From assembly GCF_020740535.1 (NCBI RefSeq), contig NZ_CP082362.1:310001-374000 (forward strand): a DNA stretch of 64,000 nt, in the 5' to 3' direction. The position numbers and the translations under genes were made by a program. Below are positions 1 to 10,365 of the stretch, piece after piece. Position 1 is the first letter of the stretch; each line of letters begins with the position of its first letter. Below the pieces are notes generated by a model. It worked only from the letters and a program-made list of their open reading frames with translations. It searched no databases and was not told the DNA's origin. The DNA is from Streptomyces profundus (GTDB lineage: Bacteria; Actinomycetota; Actinomycetes; Streptomycetales; Streptomycetaceae).

Positions 1-559
1 GCAGCGCGAACAGGAGCTCCCGGTGCCAGGCGGGGAGGCCGCCGGAGGGACGCAGCGCGCCGGTGGCCGGGTCGGCGAGGCCGGGGGCGCCGAGCACGAC
101 GGTGTGGAGCTCCCGCACCCCGGCGCGGCGCCGCTCCCGGGCCAGCGTCGCCAGCGCCGTCTCGACCATGGGATGCCCGGCCCCCTCGCCGCCGGGCGGC
201 GTGGCCGGCGGGTCGAGCGGCAGCGTCGCGGTGGCGACCGTCTCGCCGGTGAGGTCGGCCAGGGCGAGGGCGACACCGTCGGTGCGCACGTCCAGCGCGG
301 CGACATGGGCCCGGTCGGGGACCAGACCGTAGACCTTGGCGTTGGGGCCCGGCCGGTCAGCGCCCGCCTCGCCGACGACGGTGACCAGGCCCTCGCGGTT
401 GAGCCGGCCCAGCAGGTCGGCGACGCTGGGACGGGAGAGCCCGGTCAGCTCCCGCAGCCGGGGCGCGGTCAACGGCCCGTGTTCGGCGAGGAGTTCGAGC
501 ACGGCCCGGTCGTTGATGACACGGGCCGTGCGGGGGGTGGCGGTGCGGACGGTGCTCAT
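1..559 (-). CDS. ROK-family transcriptional repressor, N-terminal part (cut by window edge)
   Basis: About 186 residues are visible from an ATG at 559; the C-terminus lies beyond position 1. The first 75 residues form a winged helix-turn-helix (RAVLELLAEHGPLTAPRLRELTG, then SRPSVADLLGRL), followed by the start of a ROK/ASKHA-fold domain (HVAALDVRTDGVALALADLTG). ROK repressors with this layout bind sugars or related effectors through the second domain. It is divergent from an MFS transporter at 693-1910, with a 23-bp perfect palindrome in the gap, so it most likely represses that transporter and itself. The effector cannot be told from the visible part. Confidence 0.88.
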   Translation of the reverse strand, partial: MSTVRTATPRTARVINDRAVLELLAEHGPLTAPRLRELTGLSRPSVADLLGRLNREGLVTVVGEAGADRPGPNAKVYGLVPDRAHVAALDVRTDGVALALADLTGETVATATLPLDPPATPPGGEGAGHPMVETALATLARERRRAGVRELHTVVLGAPGLADPATGALRPSGGLPAWHRELLFAL

Positions 560-579
560 GGGCCGATCATATCCGCTTT

Positions 580-602
580 CTATCAGGAAGCCTTCCTGAT
601 AG
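580..602. promoter_or_regulatory. 23-bp perfect palindrome, probable operator of the ROK repressor
   Basis: Two 11-nt arms (CTATCAGGAAG and its exact reverse complement CTTCCTGATAG) flank a single central C. The site lies 20 bp from the regulator start and 90 bp from the transporter start, in the short AT-richer stretch of this gap. Position and symmetry fit a dimer-binding operator controlling both divergent genes. Assignment to the adjacent ROK protein is inference. Confidence 0.75.
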
Positions 603-692
603 TTTTTCCCCGGTCGGTCCCGGACGCGCGCTCTCGTGTCCGCCGGCTCGTTCCGCCCCGCCCCGTGAGCCTCCCGAGGAATCGGAATCCCC

Positions 693-1910
693 ATGTCTCA
701 GCAGCCTTCCGCCGACCGCATGCGGATACGTCGGGCCCGGATCGCCGTCTCCCTGATCTTCGCCGTGCATGGCGCGGCCAGCGGCAGCTTTGTCACCCGC
801 ATCCCCTGGCTCCAGGACCAACTCGGCCTGGGCACAGCCGCGTTGGGCGTCGCGCTGGCCTTTCCGGCGATCGGCGCCGCGACGGCGATGCCGCTGGCCA
901 GCCGGGTGATGCACCGCCATGGCGCGCGGGCCGCCGTGCGCGGCCTGATGGCGCTCTACACCGTGACGTTCGCGCTGGTCGCGCTGGCGCCCAACCTGCC
1001 GCTGCTCTGCGCCCTGTTCTTCCTCTCGGGGGCGACGGGCGGCATGGCGGACGTGGCCATGAACGCCCAGGGCGTGGAGGTCGAGGAGCGCCATGGCCGG
1101 TCGATCATGTCGGGGCTGCACGGCCTGTGGAGCGTGGGCACGCTGCTCGGCTCGGCGCTCGGCGTCGGCGCCGTCTGGCTCGGCTTGGACGCGCGGATCC
1201 ATCTCTCCCTGGTCGCGGTGGCGTTGACGCTCGCCGTCCCGTTCCTGAGCCGGGGCCTGCTGGATGTGCGGCCGACGGCGGACGAGGCGGCGCCGCCCCG
1301 GTTCGCGCTGCCGCCGAGGTCGGCGCTGCTGATCGGCGCCGTGGGGATCTGCGCGGTGCTGGCCGAGGGCGCCAGCATGGACTGGTCCGGCGTCTATCTG
1401 CGGGATGTCACCGACGCGTCGGAGACGGTCGCGGCGGCCAGCTACACCGCGTTCGCCTGCACCATGGCGGTCGCCCGGCTGGCCGGGGACGCGGTGGTGC
1501 GGCGGCTCGGACCGGTGCGCACGGTGCGGATCAGCGCGGGACTGGCCGCGACCGGCGGCCTGTTGGTGGTCACGGCCACCACCTCGGCGCAGGCGGTGTC
1601 GGGGTTCGCCCTGATCGGCGTGGGCGTCGCCGTGGTGGTGCCGCTCACCTTCGCCGCCGCGGGCCACAGCGGCCCCAACCCGAGCAGGGCGATCGCCGGG
1701 GTGGCCACGGTCACCTACACGGCCGGCCTGTTCGCCCCTTCGGTGATCGGCGCGCTCGGCGAACTCGCCTCGTTGCGCGCGTCGTTCGGCCTGGTGACGG
1801 CGGCGCTCACGCTGTTGCTGCTGGGCGCGGGAGTGCTCGGGCCGCGCCCCGCGCGCGGGGCGGTGGCCTCGGACACGGGCAGCGCCACCAGGACGCTGCC
1901 CGCTCCCTGA
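693..1910 (+). CDS. MFS transporter (YbjJ-like)
   Basis: 405 residues with about twelve hydrophobic segments and the major-facilitator layout: a substrate path through two six-helix halves with a central cytoplasmic loop near residues 190-205. The N-terminus (RIAVSLIFAVHGAASGSFVTRIPWLQDQLGLG) resembles the YbjJ group of putative exporters. The ATG at 693 follows a CGAGGA ribosome binding site at 675. The gene is divergent from the ROK regulator and converges tightly with the phospholipase gene (18-bp gap). The substrate is unknown; the ROK partner suggests a sugar or a small metabolite. Confidence 0.88.
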   Translation: MSQQPSADRMRIRRARIAVSLIFAVHGAASGSFVTRIPWLQDQLGLGTAALGVALAFPAIGAATAMPLASRVMHRHGARAAVRGLMALYTVTFALVALAPNLPLLCALFFLSGATGGMADVAMNAQGVEVEERHGRSIMSGLHGLWSVGTLLGSALGVGAVWLGLDARIHLSLVAVALTLAVPFLSRGLLDVRPTADEAAPPRFALPPRSALLIGAVGICAVLAEGASMDWSGVYLRDVTDASETVAAASYTAFACTMAVARLAGDAVVRRLGPVRTVRISAGLAATGGLLVVTATTSAQAVSGFALIGVGVAVVVPLTFAAAGHSGPNPSRAIAGVATVTYTAGLFAPSVIGALGELASLRASFGLVTAALTLLLLGAGVLGPRPARGAVASDTGSATRTLPAP

Positions 1911-1928
1911 GGCCGAGGTCCCGACGGC

Positions 1929-2387
1929 TCAGCCGAGGAGGCGGACCGCCTGGTAGTAGGTCCAGGCGGTGCCGTTGCAGGCGGTGGCCGTGGCACCGGA
2001 GTAGTTGCCGCAGACCCGGAGCAGATCCTGGTAGAACGCGTTGTCGAGACGGGCCTTGTTGGCGTCGAAGGTGCCGGCGGCCTTGTAGTTGCGGTACCCG
2101 AAGTCATGTCGCGCACATGACATGCTGAAGGGGAAGCCGAAGGGGTTGTCGGGCGACGAGGAGCAGTAGTCGGTGCTCCAGTCGAAGCCGTACGACGACC
2201 AGTTGCCCTGGTTGCCGCGGGCCGACGCCCAGGCGTTGTAGCTGCTGGCGCTGGTCTGCGTCCAACTGCTGAGCACCTGCGGCTTGTCCGCCGGCGCCGC
2301 GTTCGCGGGGGCCGCCGCGACGGCGACCGTGCCGAAGCCGAGAGCGAGGGCGGAGAGCAGGGTGGCGATCCGATGACGCATGCGCAT
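1929..2387 (-). CDS. Secreted prokaryotic phospholipase A2
   Basis: 152 residues. A Sec signal peptide (MRMRHRIATLLSALALGF, cleavage after ANA near residue 30) precedes a small domain of the actinobacterial phospholipase A2 type. The catalytic pair is visible in CARHDFGYRN (His94-Asp95). Four cysteines (75, 91 and two near the C-terminus) can form two disulfides, as in the secreted Streptomyces enzyme. It would release fatty acids from the sn-2 position outside the cell. The start at 2387 is preferred because GGGAGG lies six bases upstream and the signal peptide begins there; an upstream extension would add an unlikely arginine-rich stretch. Confidence 0.92.
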   Translation of the reverse strand: MRMRHRIATLLSALALGFGTVAVAAAPANAAPADKPQVLSSWTQTSASSYNAWASARGNQGNWSSYGFDWSTDYCSSSPDNPFGFPFSMSCARHDFGYRNYKAAGTFDANKARLDNAFYQDLLRVCGNYSGATATACNGTAWTYYQAVRLLG

Positions 2388-2409
2388 GGCGCATCCTCCC
2401 AGGGTCGGC

Positions 2410-2431
2410 GGCCCGCCCGAACGGGCGGGCC
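2410..2431 (-). promoter_or_regulatory. GC-rich hairpin in the leader of the phospholipase gene
   Basis: A perfect 10-bp inverted repeat (GGCCCGCCCG / CGGGCGGGCC) has only AA between the arms and would fold as a 9-bp stem with a 4-nt loop. It lies 22-44 bases upstream of the phospholipase start, so it would be in the mRNA leader if transcription begins further right. It could be an operator, an mRNA-stabilising hairpin or an attenuator; nothing decides between them. Confidence 0.5.
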
Positions 2432-2552
2432 GTGTCTTCCGGGAGACGAACCTACGGATCACTGAAGGATTGCTCAACCCTTCGCGCACACGGATGAGTT
2501 GACAGGCGTGCGAACGAATGACGGCGACCGGTTGGCCGGGCTCGGGACGCGT

Positions 2553-3245
2553 TCAGGAGGGGCGCGCCAGCACCCAGGTGCGATCCAGGGTGAGATACCG
2601 CTCGACGGGCAGCCCCGCGCCCTCCAGCGCCTCCTCGAACGCCTCCCGACTCCAGCGGTAGGACGGGAAGGTGTGCGTCCACTCGGCGTCGGGGAACTCG
2701 TACTCGACCCGGATCCGCGTCAGATCGGGCCCGATCGGGTCGGCCGCGGCCACCCGGATCACCCCGTCGGGGCCGGTCCTGGCCTCCCGGGGCACCCGGT
2801 GGTGCCAGTCCTCGCCCTCCCGCTGGATCAACACCAGCCCGCCGTCGGCGACATAGCGGCGGCAGGTGCGCAACATCCCCGCACGCACGCCGGGATCACC
2901 GTTGTGAATCAGGAACGAGGCCAGCAGCACCACATCGAACTTCTCGGCGCCCAGCTCCAGCTCCTCGATCGACGAGCACACCGTGCGCGCGTCCCTGACA
3001 TGCTCCAGCATCTCGGGGGACTCGTCGACGGCCGTCACCGCGAAGCCCCGTTCGACCAGCGGGTGGGTCACCCGCCCGACGCCGGAACCGAGTTCGAGGA
3101 TGCTGGCACCGGGCGGAACCGCGCGTTCGATGATGTTCGGCTCACGCCCGACCGGCAGCCGGAGCCAACGCTCCACGGCGCAGCCGTCCGGCGTGATCGG
3201 CCCGGGACCCGTTCCGCTGTATCCCTCACGGGTACGTCCACTCAT
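2553..3245 (-). CDS. Class I SAM-dependent methyltransferase
   Basis: 230 residues with a Rossmann-type methyltransferase core. Motif I is SILELGSGVGRVTHPL near residue 50, the acidic motif II is AVTAVDESPEML, and FDVVLLASFLIHN follows. A C-terminal beta-rich part (YRWSREAFEEALEGAGL) is typical of small-molecule methyltransferases of the UbiE/CoQ5-like group. Substrate unknown. The ATG at 3245 has no strong ribosome binding site. It runs in the same direction as guaB1, which ends 75 bp downstream of nothing coding, so the two may be separately transcribed. Confidence 0.82.
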   Translation of the reverse strand: MSGRTREGYSGTGPGPITPDGCAVERWLRLPVGREPNIIERAVPPGASILELGSGVGRVTHPLVERGFAVTAVDESPEMLEHVRDARTVCSSIEELELGAEKFDVVLLASFLIHNGDPGVRAGMLRTCRRYVADGGLVLIQREGEDWHHRVPREARTGPDGVIRVAAADPIGPDLTRIRVEYEFPDAEWTHTFPSYRWSREAFEEALEGAGLPVERYLTLDRTWVLARPS

Positions 3246-3320
3246 GCCATCATCAGATCACGGTCGGTTGCCCCGGGACCAATGTTTCGGATACCTCGAA
3301 CACGCCATTCCGGTGACCCG

Positions 3321-4790
<1,470 letters not shown>

Positions 4791-5028
4791 TCATCGGGCG
4801 GGTGGGAGGCTGCGGCTCCTGTGTCATTATCACCCAGGTCGTGGCCGACCGGGGTAACCGTCCGCACAGCACCGCGCGGCGGCGCGCGCCGGGGCGTGCG
4901 TCCGCCCCCGCGCCCCCGCGCGTGCGGCCATCCGCCGGGGGAACGATCCGCCGAACCCGCCGGCGACCGGCGCACCGCTGCCACCATGGCGCTCGACGAA
5001 CGACACCCACCGCACCGAACGGGGGGCC

Positions 5029-5946
5029 ATGACCGCTCAGCGGCTGAGCTTCGGCATCAAGACCACGCCCGCACACGTGACCTACGCGGATCTGCTGCGC
5101 GTCTGGCGCGAGGCCGACGAGATCGAACACATCGAGCACGCCTGGCTCTGGGACCACCTGCTCCCCGTCTTCGGCCCGCCGGGCGGCCCCGCGCTGGACG
5201 GCTGGACCACCCTCGCGGCGCTCGCCGCGAGCACCGAACGCCTGGGCCTCGGCCTCCTGGTCTCCAGCAACCGCCTGCGCCCGCCGGCCCTGCTCGCCAA
5301 GATCGCCACCACCGTCGAGGAGGTCTCCGCCGGCCGCCTCACCGTCGGCCTCGGCATGGGCACCACCCGGCCGCGCGCCGGCGCGGAGCCGGCGCCGGGC
5401 CCGGCGGCCAGGGCCGTCGCCGGCTACCGCGCGCTCGGCATCGCGCCCCCCGCGCCGGGCGAGGGCCTGGCCCGGCTGACGGAGAGCTGCCAACTGCTGC
5501 GCTCCCTCTGGGACTCGCGGGACCCGGTCGACTTCGACGGCCGGCACTACCGGCTGCACGGGGCCCAGATCGTGCCTCGCCCCGCCCGCCACCTCCCCCT
5601 GCTGGTCGGCGGCGCCGGCGACGGAACGCTCCGCGTCGCCGCAGAACACGCCGACATCTGGAACATCTCGGGCCCACCGCACCACGACCTGCCGACGATC
5701 CGCGAGCGGGCCAAGGCCCTGGACGCCCACTGCGCGACGCTCGGCCGGGACCCGGCCGGCCTTGTCCGCTCCGCCCAGACCCATGTCTCCTACGACGACC
5801 CGGCCACCACCCGGGCCACGGTCCGCGCCCTGATCGACACCGGAATCACCCATATCGTCCTCAGCCTCCGCATGCCCTTCCCTCCCCACGTCGCCACCTG
5901 GGTCGACCAACAGGTCATCACCCCCACCTTGGAGACCGTGCCCTGA
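5029..5946 (+). CDS. LLM class (luciferase-like) F420/flavin-dependent oxidoreductase
   Basis: 305 residues of the bacterial luciferase-like fold: N-terminal HLLPVFGPPGGPALDGWTTLAALAA, then RLGLGLLVSSNRLRPPALLAKIATTVEEVSAGRLTVGLGMG and PLLVGGAGDGTLRVAAEHADIWNI. This pattern is typical of the F420-dependent branch abundant in actinobacteria. Substrate unknown. The ATG at 5029 lies just after a GGGGGG-rich stretch and is divergent from guaB1. Its stop codon sits inside a perfect palindrome that opens the repeat block downstream. Confidence 0.85.
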   Translation: MTAQRLSFGIKTTPAHVTYADLLRVWREADEIEHIEHAWLWDHLLPVFGPPGGPALDGWTTLAALAASTERLGLGLLVSSNRLRPPALLAKIATTVEEVSAGRLTVGLGMGTTRPRAGAEPAPGPAARAVAGYRALGIAPPAPGEGLARLTESCQLLRSLWDSRDPVDFDGRHYRLHGAQIVPRPARHLPLLVGGAGDGTLRVAAEHADIWNISGPPHHDLPTIRERAKALDAHCATLGRDPAGLVRSAQTHVSYDDPATTRATVRALIDTGITHIVLSLRMPFPPHVATWVDQQVITPTLETVP

Positions 5947-5958
5947 CGGCCCGTCAGG
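5942..5958 (+). terminator. Palindrome overlapping the stop codon of the LLM gene
   Basis: CCTGACGG, a single C, then CCGTCAGG: a perfect 8-bp inverted repeat containing the TGA stop at 5944-5946. It may act as a terminator or 3'-end stabiliser for the oxidoreductase mRNA. The one-base spacer means the RNA hairpin would have a slightly shorter stem. Confidence 0.45.
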
Positions 5959-7025
5959 TGGCGGCGGCCTCCGCTACGCGCGTGACAACGGAGCCCCCGC
6001 GAGTCGAGCCCCGCACAGCGGACGGGCCGTAGGCCCGGACGGCAAACGACCGTCGGCCACCTCGCCGTGCAGCGGACGGGCCGTAGGCCCGGACGCGCCG
6101 AGGCAAGGCCCCCGAGCCGAGGCAGCCAAGGGCCGCAGCCCGCTCCCCCAAACCGAAGCGCCGAACCGCACAGCGCACGGGCCGTAGGCCCGGACGGCGA
6201 CCGGCCGTCGGCCAGTTCTCCGTGCAGCGCACGGGCCGTAGGCCCGGACACACCGAGGCAAGGCCCCCGAGCCGAGGCAGCCAAGGGCCGCAGCCCGCTC
6301 CCCCAAGCCGAAGCGGCGAACGGCACCAGGATCCGCGCAGCGGATGTGCCGTTGGGCCGAGGCTGCCCCGGCCCCCAGCCGAGACACGGGCACCGAACCG
6401 ACCAACCGGCCCAGCGCCCGACCGGCTGGCCTCAACACCAAGCCGCCGTAGGCCACTTCCCGCCCAACAGCCGGCCCAGCGCTCTGCCACCTGGCCTCAA
6501 CACCGAACGGCCGCAGGCCACTTCACGGCCCAGCCCGCGCAGCGGTCGCGCACCGGGGACCGAGCCCTCAACGTTCAACAGCCGTAGGCCACCCGCGCAG
6601 CGGACGGGCCGTTGGGCCGGGGCTCGCCCCGGCCCCCAGCCGAGACACGGGCGCCGAGACACGAGGCCGAACCGACCACCGGCCCAGCGCCCGACCGGCT
6701 GGCCTCAACGCCGAACGGCCGCAAGCCGCTTCCCCCATTCGGCCCGCACAGCGGACGGCCCAGCGGCCCCAACATCCAACAGGTGCAGGCCACTTCACGG
6801 CCCAGCCCGCGCAGCGGTCGCGCGCCGGGGCCGAGCCATCAACGTTCAACAGCCGTAGGCCACCCGCGCAGCGGAAGACCGGCCGGCACCAACGCCGAAC
6901 CACCGCCGGCCACTTCACCGTTCAGCCACCCAGACGCCCGACCCAGCGGCCCCAACATCCAACGGCCGCAAGCCACTTCGCGGCCCAGCCCGGGCGGCCA
7001 GCCCCACGTGGCTCAGCCACAGCGG
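5959..7025. repeat. Mosaic repeat block A between two convergent genes (noncoding)
   Basis: About 1.07 kb with no convincing gene. It is built from recurring modules. A core CGGGCCGTAGGCCCG (6-bp stem, 3-nt loop), preceded by GCAGCG, is perfect at about 6022, 6077, 6178 and 6232, with diverged relatives at about 6344, 6604 and 6755. A module with CCCCAGCCGAGACACGGG recurs at an offset of about 260 bp (6334 and 6594). A module with GGCCACTTCACGGCCCAG recurs at about 271 bp (6513 and 6785), with a weaker copy near 6970. Open frames exist on both strands but translate to low-complexity Arg/Pro/Ala strings, and the periods are not multiples of three. The LLM and SorC genes both end at its borders. 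Confidence 0.8.
6014..6315. repeat. 155-bp tandem duplication within repeat block A
   Basis: Positions 6014-6160 match 6169-6315 almost base for base at an offset of 155 bp. The longest stretch (6066-6160 against 6221-6315, 95 bp) differs at only a handful of positions. Each copy carries two of the CGGGCCGTAGGCCCG hairpin cores. The period is not a multiple of three, which argues against a coding repeat. Confidence 0.85.
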
Positions 7026-8063
7026 TCAGCGTGCGGCGTCGGGGTCGGTGCGGTCCAGGGCCGGGCGGGTGGGGGGTGGGGTGGCGAGGAGCAGGTCCGC
7101 CGCTGCCGTGTCGGTGACCACGCTGGTCACCAGACCGGAGCGGAGCACCGCGTCGATCGCGCCGGCCTTGCGTCGGCCGCCGGCGATGGCCACCACCTCG
7201 GGGACCCGGCGGAGCCGATCCGGCTCGACCGTGATGCACCGTTCGCCCAGGTCGCGCCCGACGCGTCGGCCGTCCGCCGCGAAGAGGTGCGCCGACATCT
7301 CGGCGGCGACCCCCAGCGACGCGTAGTGGTCGCGGTCCTCCTTGCCGAGCATGTCGTACACCGTGGAGATGCCGGCCTCCCAGGTACCGATGGAGACCGC
7401 GGCGATGGTCACCTTGTCGAAGTAGTCGAAGGCCGCCGAGATACCCGGCTGGGCGCGCAGCGCCGCCGCCGTGCCCGAGTCGGGCAGCAGCATCGGCGCG
7501 TAGATCGGGTGTGCCTCTCCCCCGGAGACGGCGGCGGCCCGGCGGACCGCCTCGACGGAGCCGCGTTCGGCGGCGCCCGCGTCATAGACCCCGGTCAGCT
7601 GGACCACCGTGCAGGGCGGCAGTTCCCGCAGCGCCGCCGCCATATGGATCGTCGACCGCCCCCACGCCAACCCCAGCACATCCCCCTCGGCGACCAGCTC
7701 CTCCAGCAACTCGGCCGCCACCTCGCCCAGATGCTCAGGATCGGGCGTGTCGTCCACGGCCTCCGACGGCGACTCGGCGACGACCACATGGCGCAGGCCG
7801 AAGTGCGCGCGCAGCGCGTCCGACCGGTCGGCGTCCAGCTCGGCCGGCACCCGGATCTCGATCCGTACCAGCTCGTGTTCCACCGCCGACTCCAGCACCC
7901 TGGCCACCTTGAAGCGGCTGACGCCGAACTCCTCAGCGATCTGGATCTTGGACTTGCCCTCCAAGTAGAAGCGCCGTGCCATCGCCGCCGCCTGCATCAG
8001 CTCGGCGGGCCCCATCCGTGTGGCTGACCTCCCGGTCGGCACCGCACTCACCTCACTGTTCAT
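7026..8063 (-). CDS. SorC-family sugar-binding transcriptional regulator
   Basis: 345 residues from the ATG at 8063. An N-terminal HTH (AAAMARRFYLEGKSKIQIAEE, then FGVSRFKVARVLESAVEHELVRIEI) is followed by a SorC/DeoR-type effector domain (about residues 75-320, with DVLGLAWGRSTIHMAAAL for phosphosugar binding and AVSIGTWEAGISTVYDML). Such proteins respond to phosphorylated sugars. An in-frame start at 8108 would add 15 residues, and one at 8015 has a GGGAGG 12 bases upstream; I chose 8063 because its N-terminus resembles Streptomyces homologues. It stands beside rpe, a pentose-phosphate gene, but regulation of rpe is only a possibility. Confidence 0.85.
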   Translation of the reverse strand: MNSEVSAVPTGRSATRMGPAELMQAAAMARRFYLEGKSKIQIAEEFGVSRFKVARVLESAVEHELVRIEIRVPAELDADRSDALRAHFGLRHVVVAESPSEAVDDTPDPEHLGEVAAELLEELVAEGDVLGLAWGRSTIHMAAALRELPPCTVVQLTGVYDAGAAERGSVEAVRRAAAVSGGEAHPIYAPMLLPDSGTAAALRAQPGISAAFDYFDKVTIAAVSIGTWEAGISTVYDMLGKEDRDHYASLGVAAEMSAHLFAADGRRVGRDLGERCITVEPDRLRRVPEVVAIAGGRRKAGAIDAVLRSGLVTSVVTDTAAADLLLATPPPTRPALDRTDPDAAR

Positions 8064-8146
8064 CGGACACCGCGTCGGCCCCTGTGCCCCCACTGTGCCC
8101 CCGGTCACGTTTCGCCTTCATCCTCGCAGATGGAGCGCGACCGCGT

Positions 8147-8809
8147 TCACCGCACGCGGGCCCGTTCGGCCGCTTCGCGCAGGCCCCGCACCGCCGCCGC
8201 CGGATCGTCCGCGCCGTAGACGGCGGAGCCGGCGACGAAGACGTCGGCTCCCGCCTCGGCGCAGCGCTCGATGGTGGTGGCCGAAACACCGCCGTCGACC
8301 TGGAGCCACAGCGGCAGGCCGTGCCGCTCGATCAGCTGCCGGGTGCGGCGGATCTTGGGCAGCATGATGTCGAGGAACGCCTGGCCGCCGAAGCCGGGTT
8401 CGACCGTCATCACCAGCACCATGTCCAGCTCGGGCAGCAGGTCCTCGAACGGTTCGATGGGGGTGGCCGGCTTGAGCGCCATCGAGGCGCGGGCCCCCAG
8501 CGCCCTGATCTCCCTGGCCAACCGCACCGGCGCCGCCGCCGCCTCCGCGTGGAAGGTGACGGAGCCGGCGCCCGCCTCGACGAAGCCGGGGGCCCAGCGG
8601 TCCGGGTCCTCGATCATCAGATGACAGTCCAACGGAATGTCCGTGGCCTTGCGCAGGGACTCGACGATCGGCACGCCCAGCGTCAGGTTCGGCACGAAGT
8701 GGTTGTCCATCACGTCGATATGCAGCCAGTCCGCGCCCTGGACGGCCTTGGCCTCGTCGGCGAGGCGGGCGAAGTCGGCGGAGAGCATGCTGGGGTTGAT
8801 CTGGGCCAT
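8147..8809 (-). CDS. rpe: Ribulose-phosphate 3-epimerase
   Basis: 220 residues. Converts D-ribulose 5-phosphate to D-xylulose 5-phosphate in the pentose phosphate pathway. A TIM barrel with family signatures is visible: [13 protein letters not shown] at the N-terminus, [18 protein letters not shown] (metal/catalytic Asp and His), [23 protein letters not shown], and [29 protein letters not shown] (phosphate binding). The start at 8809 (MAQINPS) matches the family; a start at 8824 would add five residues. It lies 52 bp downstream of rsmB on the same strand and probably shares its transcript. Confidence 0.95.
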   Translation of the reverse strand: MAQINPSMLSADFARLADEAKAVQGADWLHIDVMDNHFVPNLTLGVPIVESLRKATDIPLDCHLMIEDPDRWAPGFVEAGAGSVTFHAEAAAAPVRLAREIRALGARASMALKPATPIEPFEDLLPELDMVLVMTVEPGFGGQAFLDIMLPKIRRTRQLIERHGLPLWLQVDGGVSATTIERCAEAGADVFVAGSAVYGADDPAAAVRGLREAAERARVR

Positions 8810-8861
8810 GGGCCCAGTATTCACCCCGAGATCAGCATGGCCGAAACCGGGCCGCCCGGCG

Positions 8862-10277
8862 TCAGCGGGTGCGGCGCAGCAGCGCCAGATACATCGCGTC
8901 GGTGCCGTGCCGGTGCGGCCACAGCTGGATGTCGGGCCCTTCGCCGAGGTCGGGGACGCCGGGCAGCAGCGGCCTGGCGTCCACCCGTTCCACCGCGATG
9001 TCGGTCAGCCCCTTCAGCACGTCGGCGACCACGAGTCGGGTCTCCGACAGGTGCGGGGAGCAGGTGGCATAGCCGACGACGCCGCCGGGGCGGACGGAGG
9101 CGAGGCCGGCGCGGAGCAGGCCGCGTTGCAGGGTGGCCAGCCGGTCCAGGTCCTCGGGGCGGCGGCGCCAGCGGGACTCGGGCCGGCGGCGCAGCGCGCC
9201 CAGGCCGGTGCAGGGCACATCGAGCAGCACCCGGTCGAAGCCGGCCGGCGGCCACGGCGGACGGCTCGCGTCGGCGACCACGACCTGGTAGGGGCCGGGG
9301 TTCCCGTCCAGCGCGCGGGCCACCAGCCTGGCCCGGTGTGGCTGGATCTCGGCGGCTACCAGCGCGGCCCCGCGTTCGGCGGCGAGCGCGCCCAGCAGCG
9401 CGGCCTTGCCGCCCGGGCCCGCGCAGCCGTCCAGCCAGCGCCGGTCGGCGCCGGTGACCGGCGCGTTGGCCAACGCGAGCGCCACCAGCTGGCTGCCCTC
9501 GTCCTGCACACCGGCCCGGCCGTCGAGCACGGCGGGCACCGCGCCGGGCTCGCCGCCCTCGGCCAGCCGCACGGCCTGCGGCGAGAACCGGCCCGGTTCG
9601 GCGCCGGGGCCTTCGAGCAGCTCGTCCTGGGTGCTGCGCCCCGGCCGGGCGGCCAGGGTGACCCGGGGCCGCTCGTTGTCGGCGACCAGCAGCTCCTCGA
9701 TGCCCGCGCGCCCGCCGCCCAGCGCGTCCCAGAGGGCGCCGACCACCCAGCGCGGGTGCGCGTGGCGCAGCCCGAGATGTCCCTCGGGGTCCTTGTCGTA
9801 GGGCGGGGCCAGGGTCTCGATCCAGCCATCCAGATCGTGTGCCGTCACCTTGCGCAGCACCGCGTTGACGAACTTGGCCCGCCCGTCGCCCACCACGCAG
9901 CGCGCCAGCTCGACGGCCGAACTCACCGCCGCGTGGCGGGGGATGCGGGTGCCGAGCAGTTGGTGCGCGCCGAGCGAGAGCACGTCGAGCACGGGCGGGT
10001 CGACCTCGCGCAGCGGGCGGTCCACGCACGCGGCGAGGATCGCGTCATAGGTGCCCTGGCGGCGCAGCGTGCCGTAGACCAGCTCGGTGGCCAGCGCGGC
10101 GTCCCGGTCGTCCAGGGTGCCGGCCTTCTTGGCCTTGGCCAGCAGGGGCGGCAGCACCAGGTTGGCGTAGGCGTCCCGTTCCTCCACCGCGCGCAGCGCC
10201 TCGAAGGCGAGGATCCGCGCCGGGTCACGCTGGGGACGGCGGTAGGGCTTGGACGGACGGCGCGGCCGACTGCTCAC
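8862..10277 (-). CDS. rsmB: 16S rRNA (cytosine-967-C5)-methyltransferase
   Basis: 471 residues. An N-terminal NusB-like RNA-binding domain (about 15-160; [21 protein letters not shown]) is joined to a C-terminal SAM-dependent RNA m5C methyltransferase. Catalytic cysteines are visible in [15 protein letters not shown] and VGYATCSPH, and the SAM site in [13 protein letters not shown]. It would methylate C967 of 16S rRNA. GTG start at 10277, with CGGAG about 12 bases upstream. It follows fmt by 88 bp on the same strand, the usual actinobacterial fmt-rsmB-rpe arrangement. Confidence 0.93.
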   Translation of the reverse strand: MSSRPRRPSKPYRRPQRDPARILAFEALRAVEERDAYANLVLPPLLAKAKKAGTLDDRDAALATELVYGTLRRQGTYDAILAACVDRPLREVDPPVLDVLSLGAHQLLGTRIPRHAAVSSAVELARCVVGDGRAKFVNAVLRKVTAHDLDGWIETLAPPYDKDPEGHLGLRHAHPRWVVGALWDALGGGRAGIEELLVADNERPRVTLAARPGRSTQDELLEGPGAEPGRFSPQAVRLAEGGEPGAVPAVLDGRAGVQDEGSQLVALALANAPVTGADRRWLDGCAGPGGKAALLGALAAERGAALVAAEIQPHRARLVARALDGNPGPYQVVVADASRPPWPPAGFDRVLLDVPCTGLGALRRRPESRWRRRPEDLDRLATLQRGLLRAGLASVRPGGVVGYATCSPHLSETRLVVADVLKGLTDIAVERVDARPLLPGVPDLGEGPDIQLWPHRHGTDAMYLALLRRTR

Positions 10278-10365
10278 GGGAACGATGACTCCGGTGGTAC
10301 GAAGGGGGCGTAAGGGGTGCGGGGGGCGAAGAAGCCGGAACGGGGGACGGTCCAGGGTATGCGGC

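Noticed and set aside
6067..6858. 263-codon + strand frame in repeat block A, and minus-strand frames of 160-180 codons
   Set aside because: Low-complexity translations; 155-bp and 271-bp repeats are read in different frames by the same frame, so no selection for coding.
5959..7025. CRISPR array
   Set aside because: Repeat units vary in length (155, 260, 271 bp offsets), are not separated by unique spacers of constant size, and no cas genes are present.
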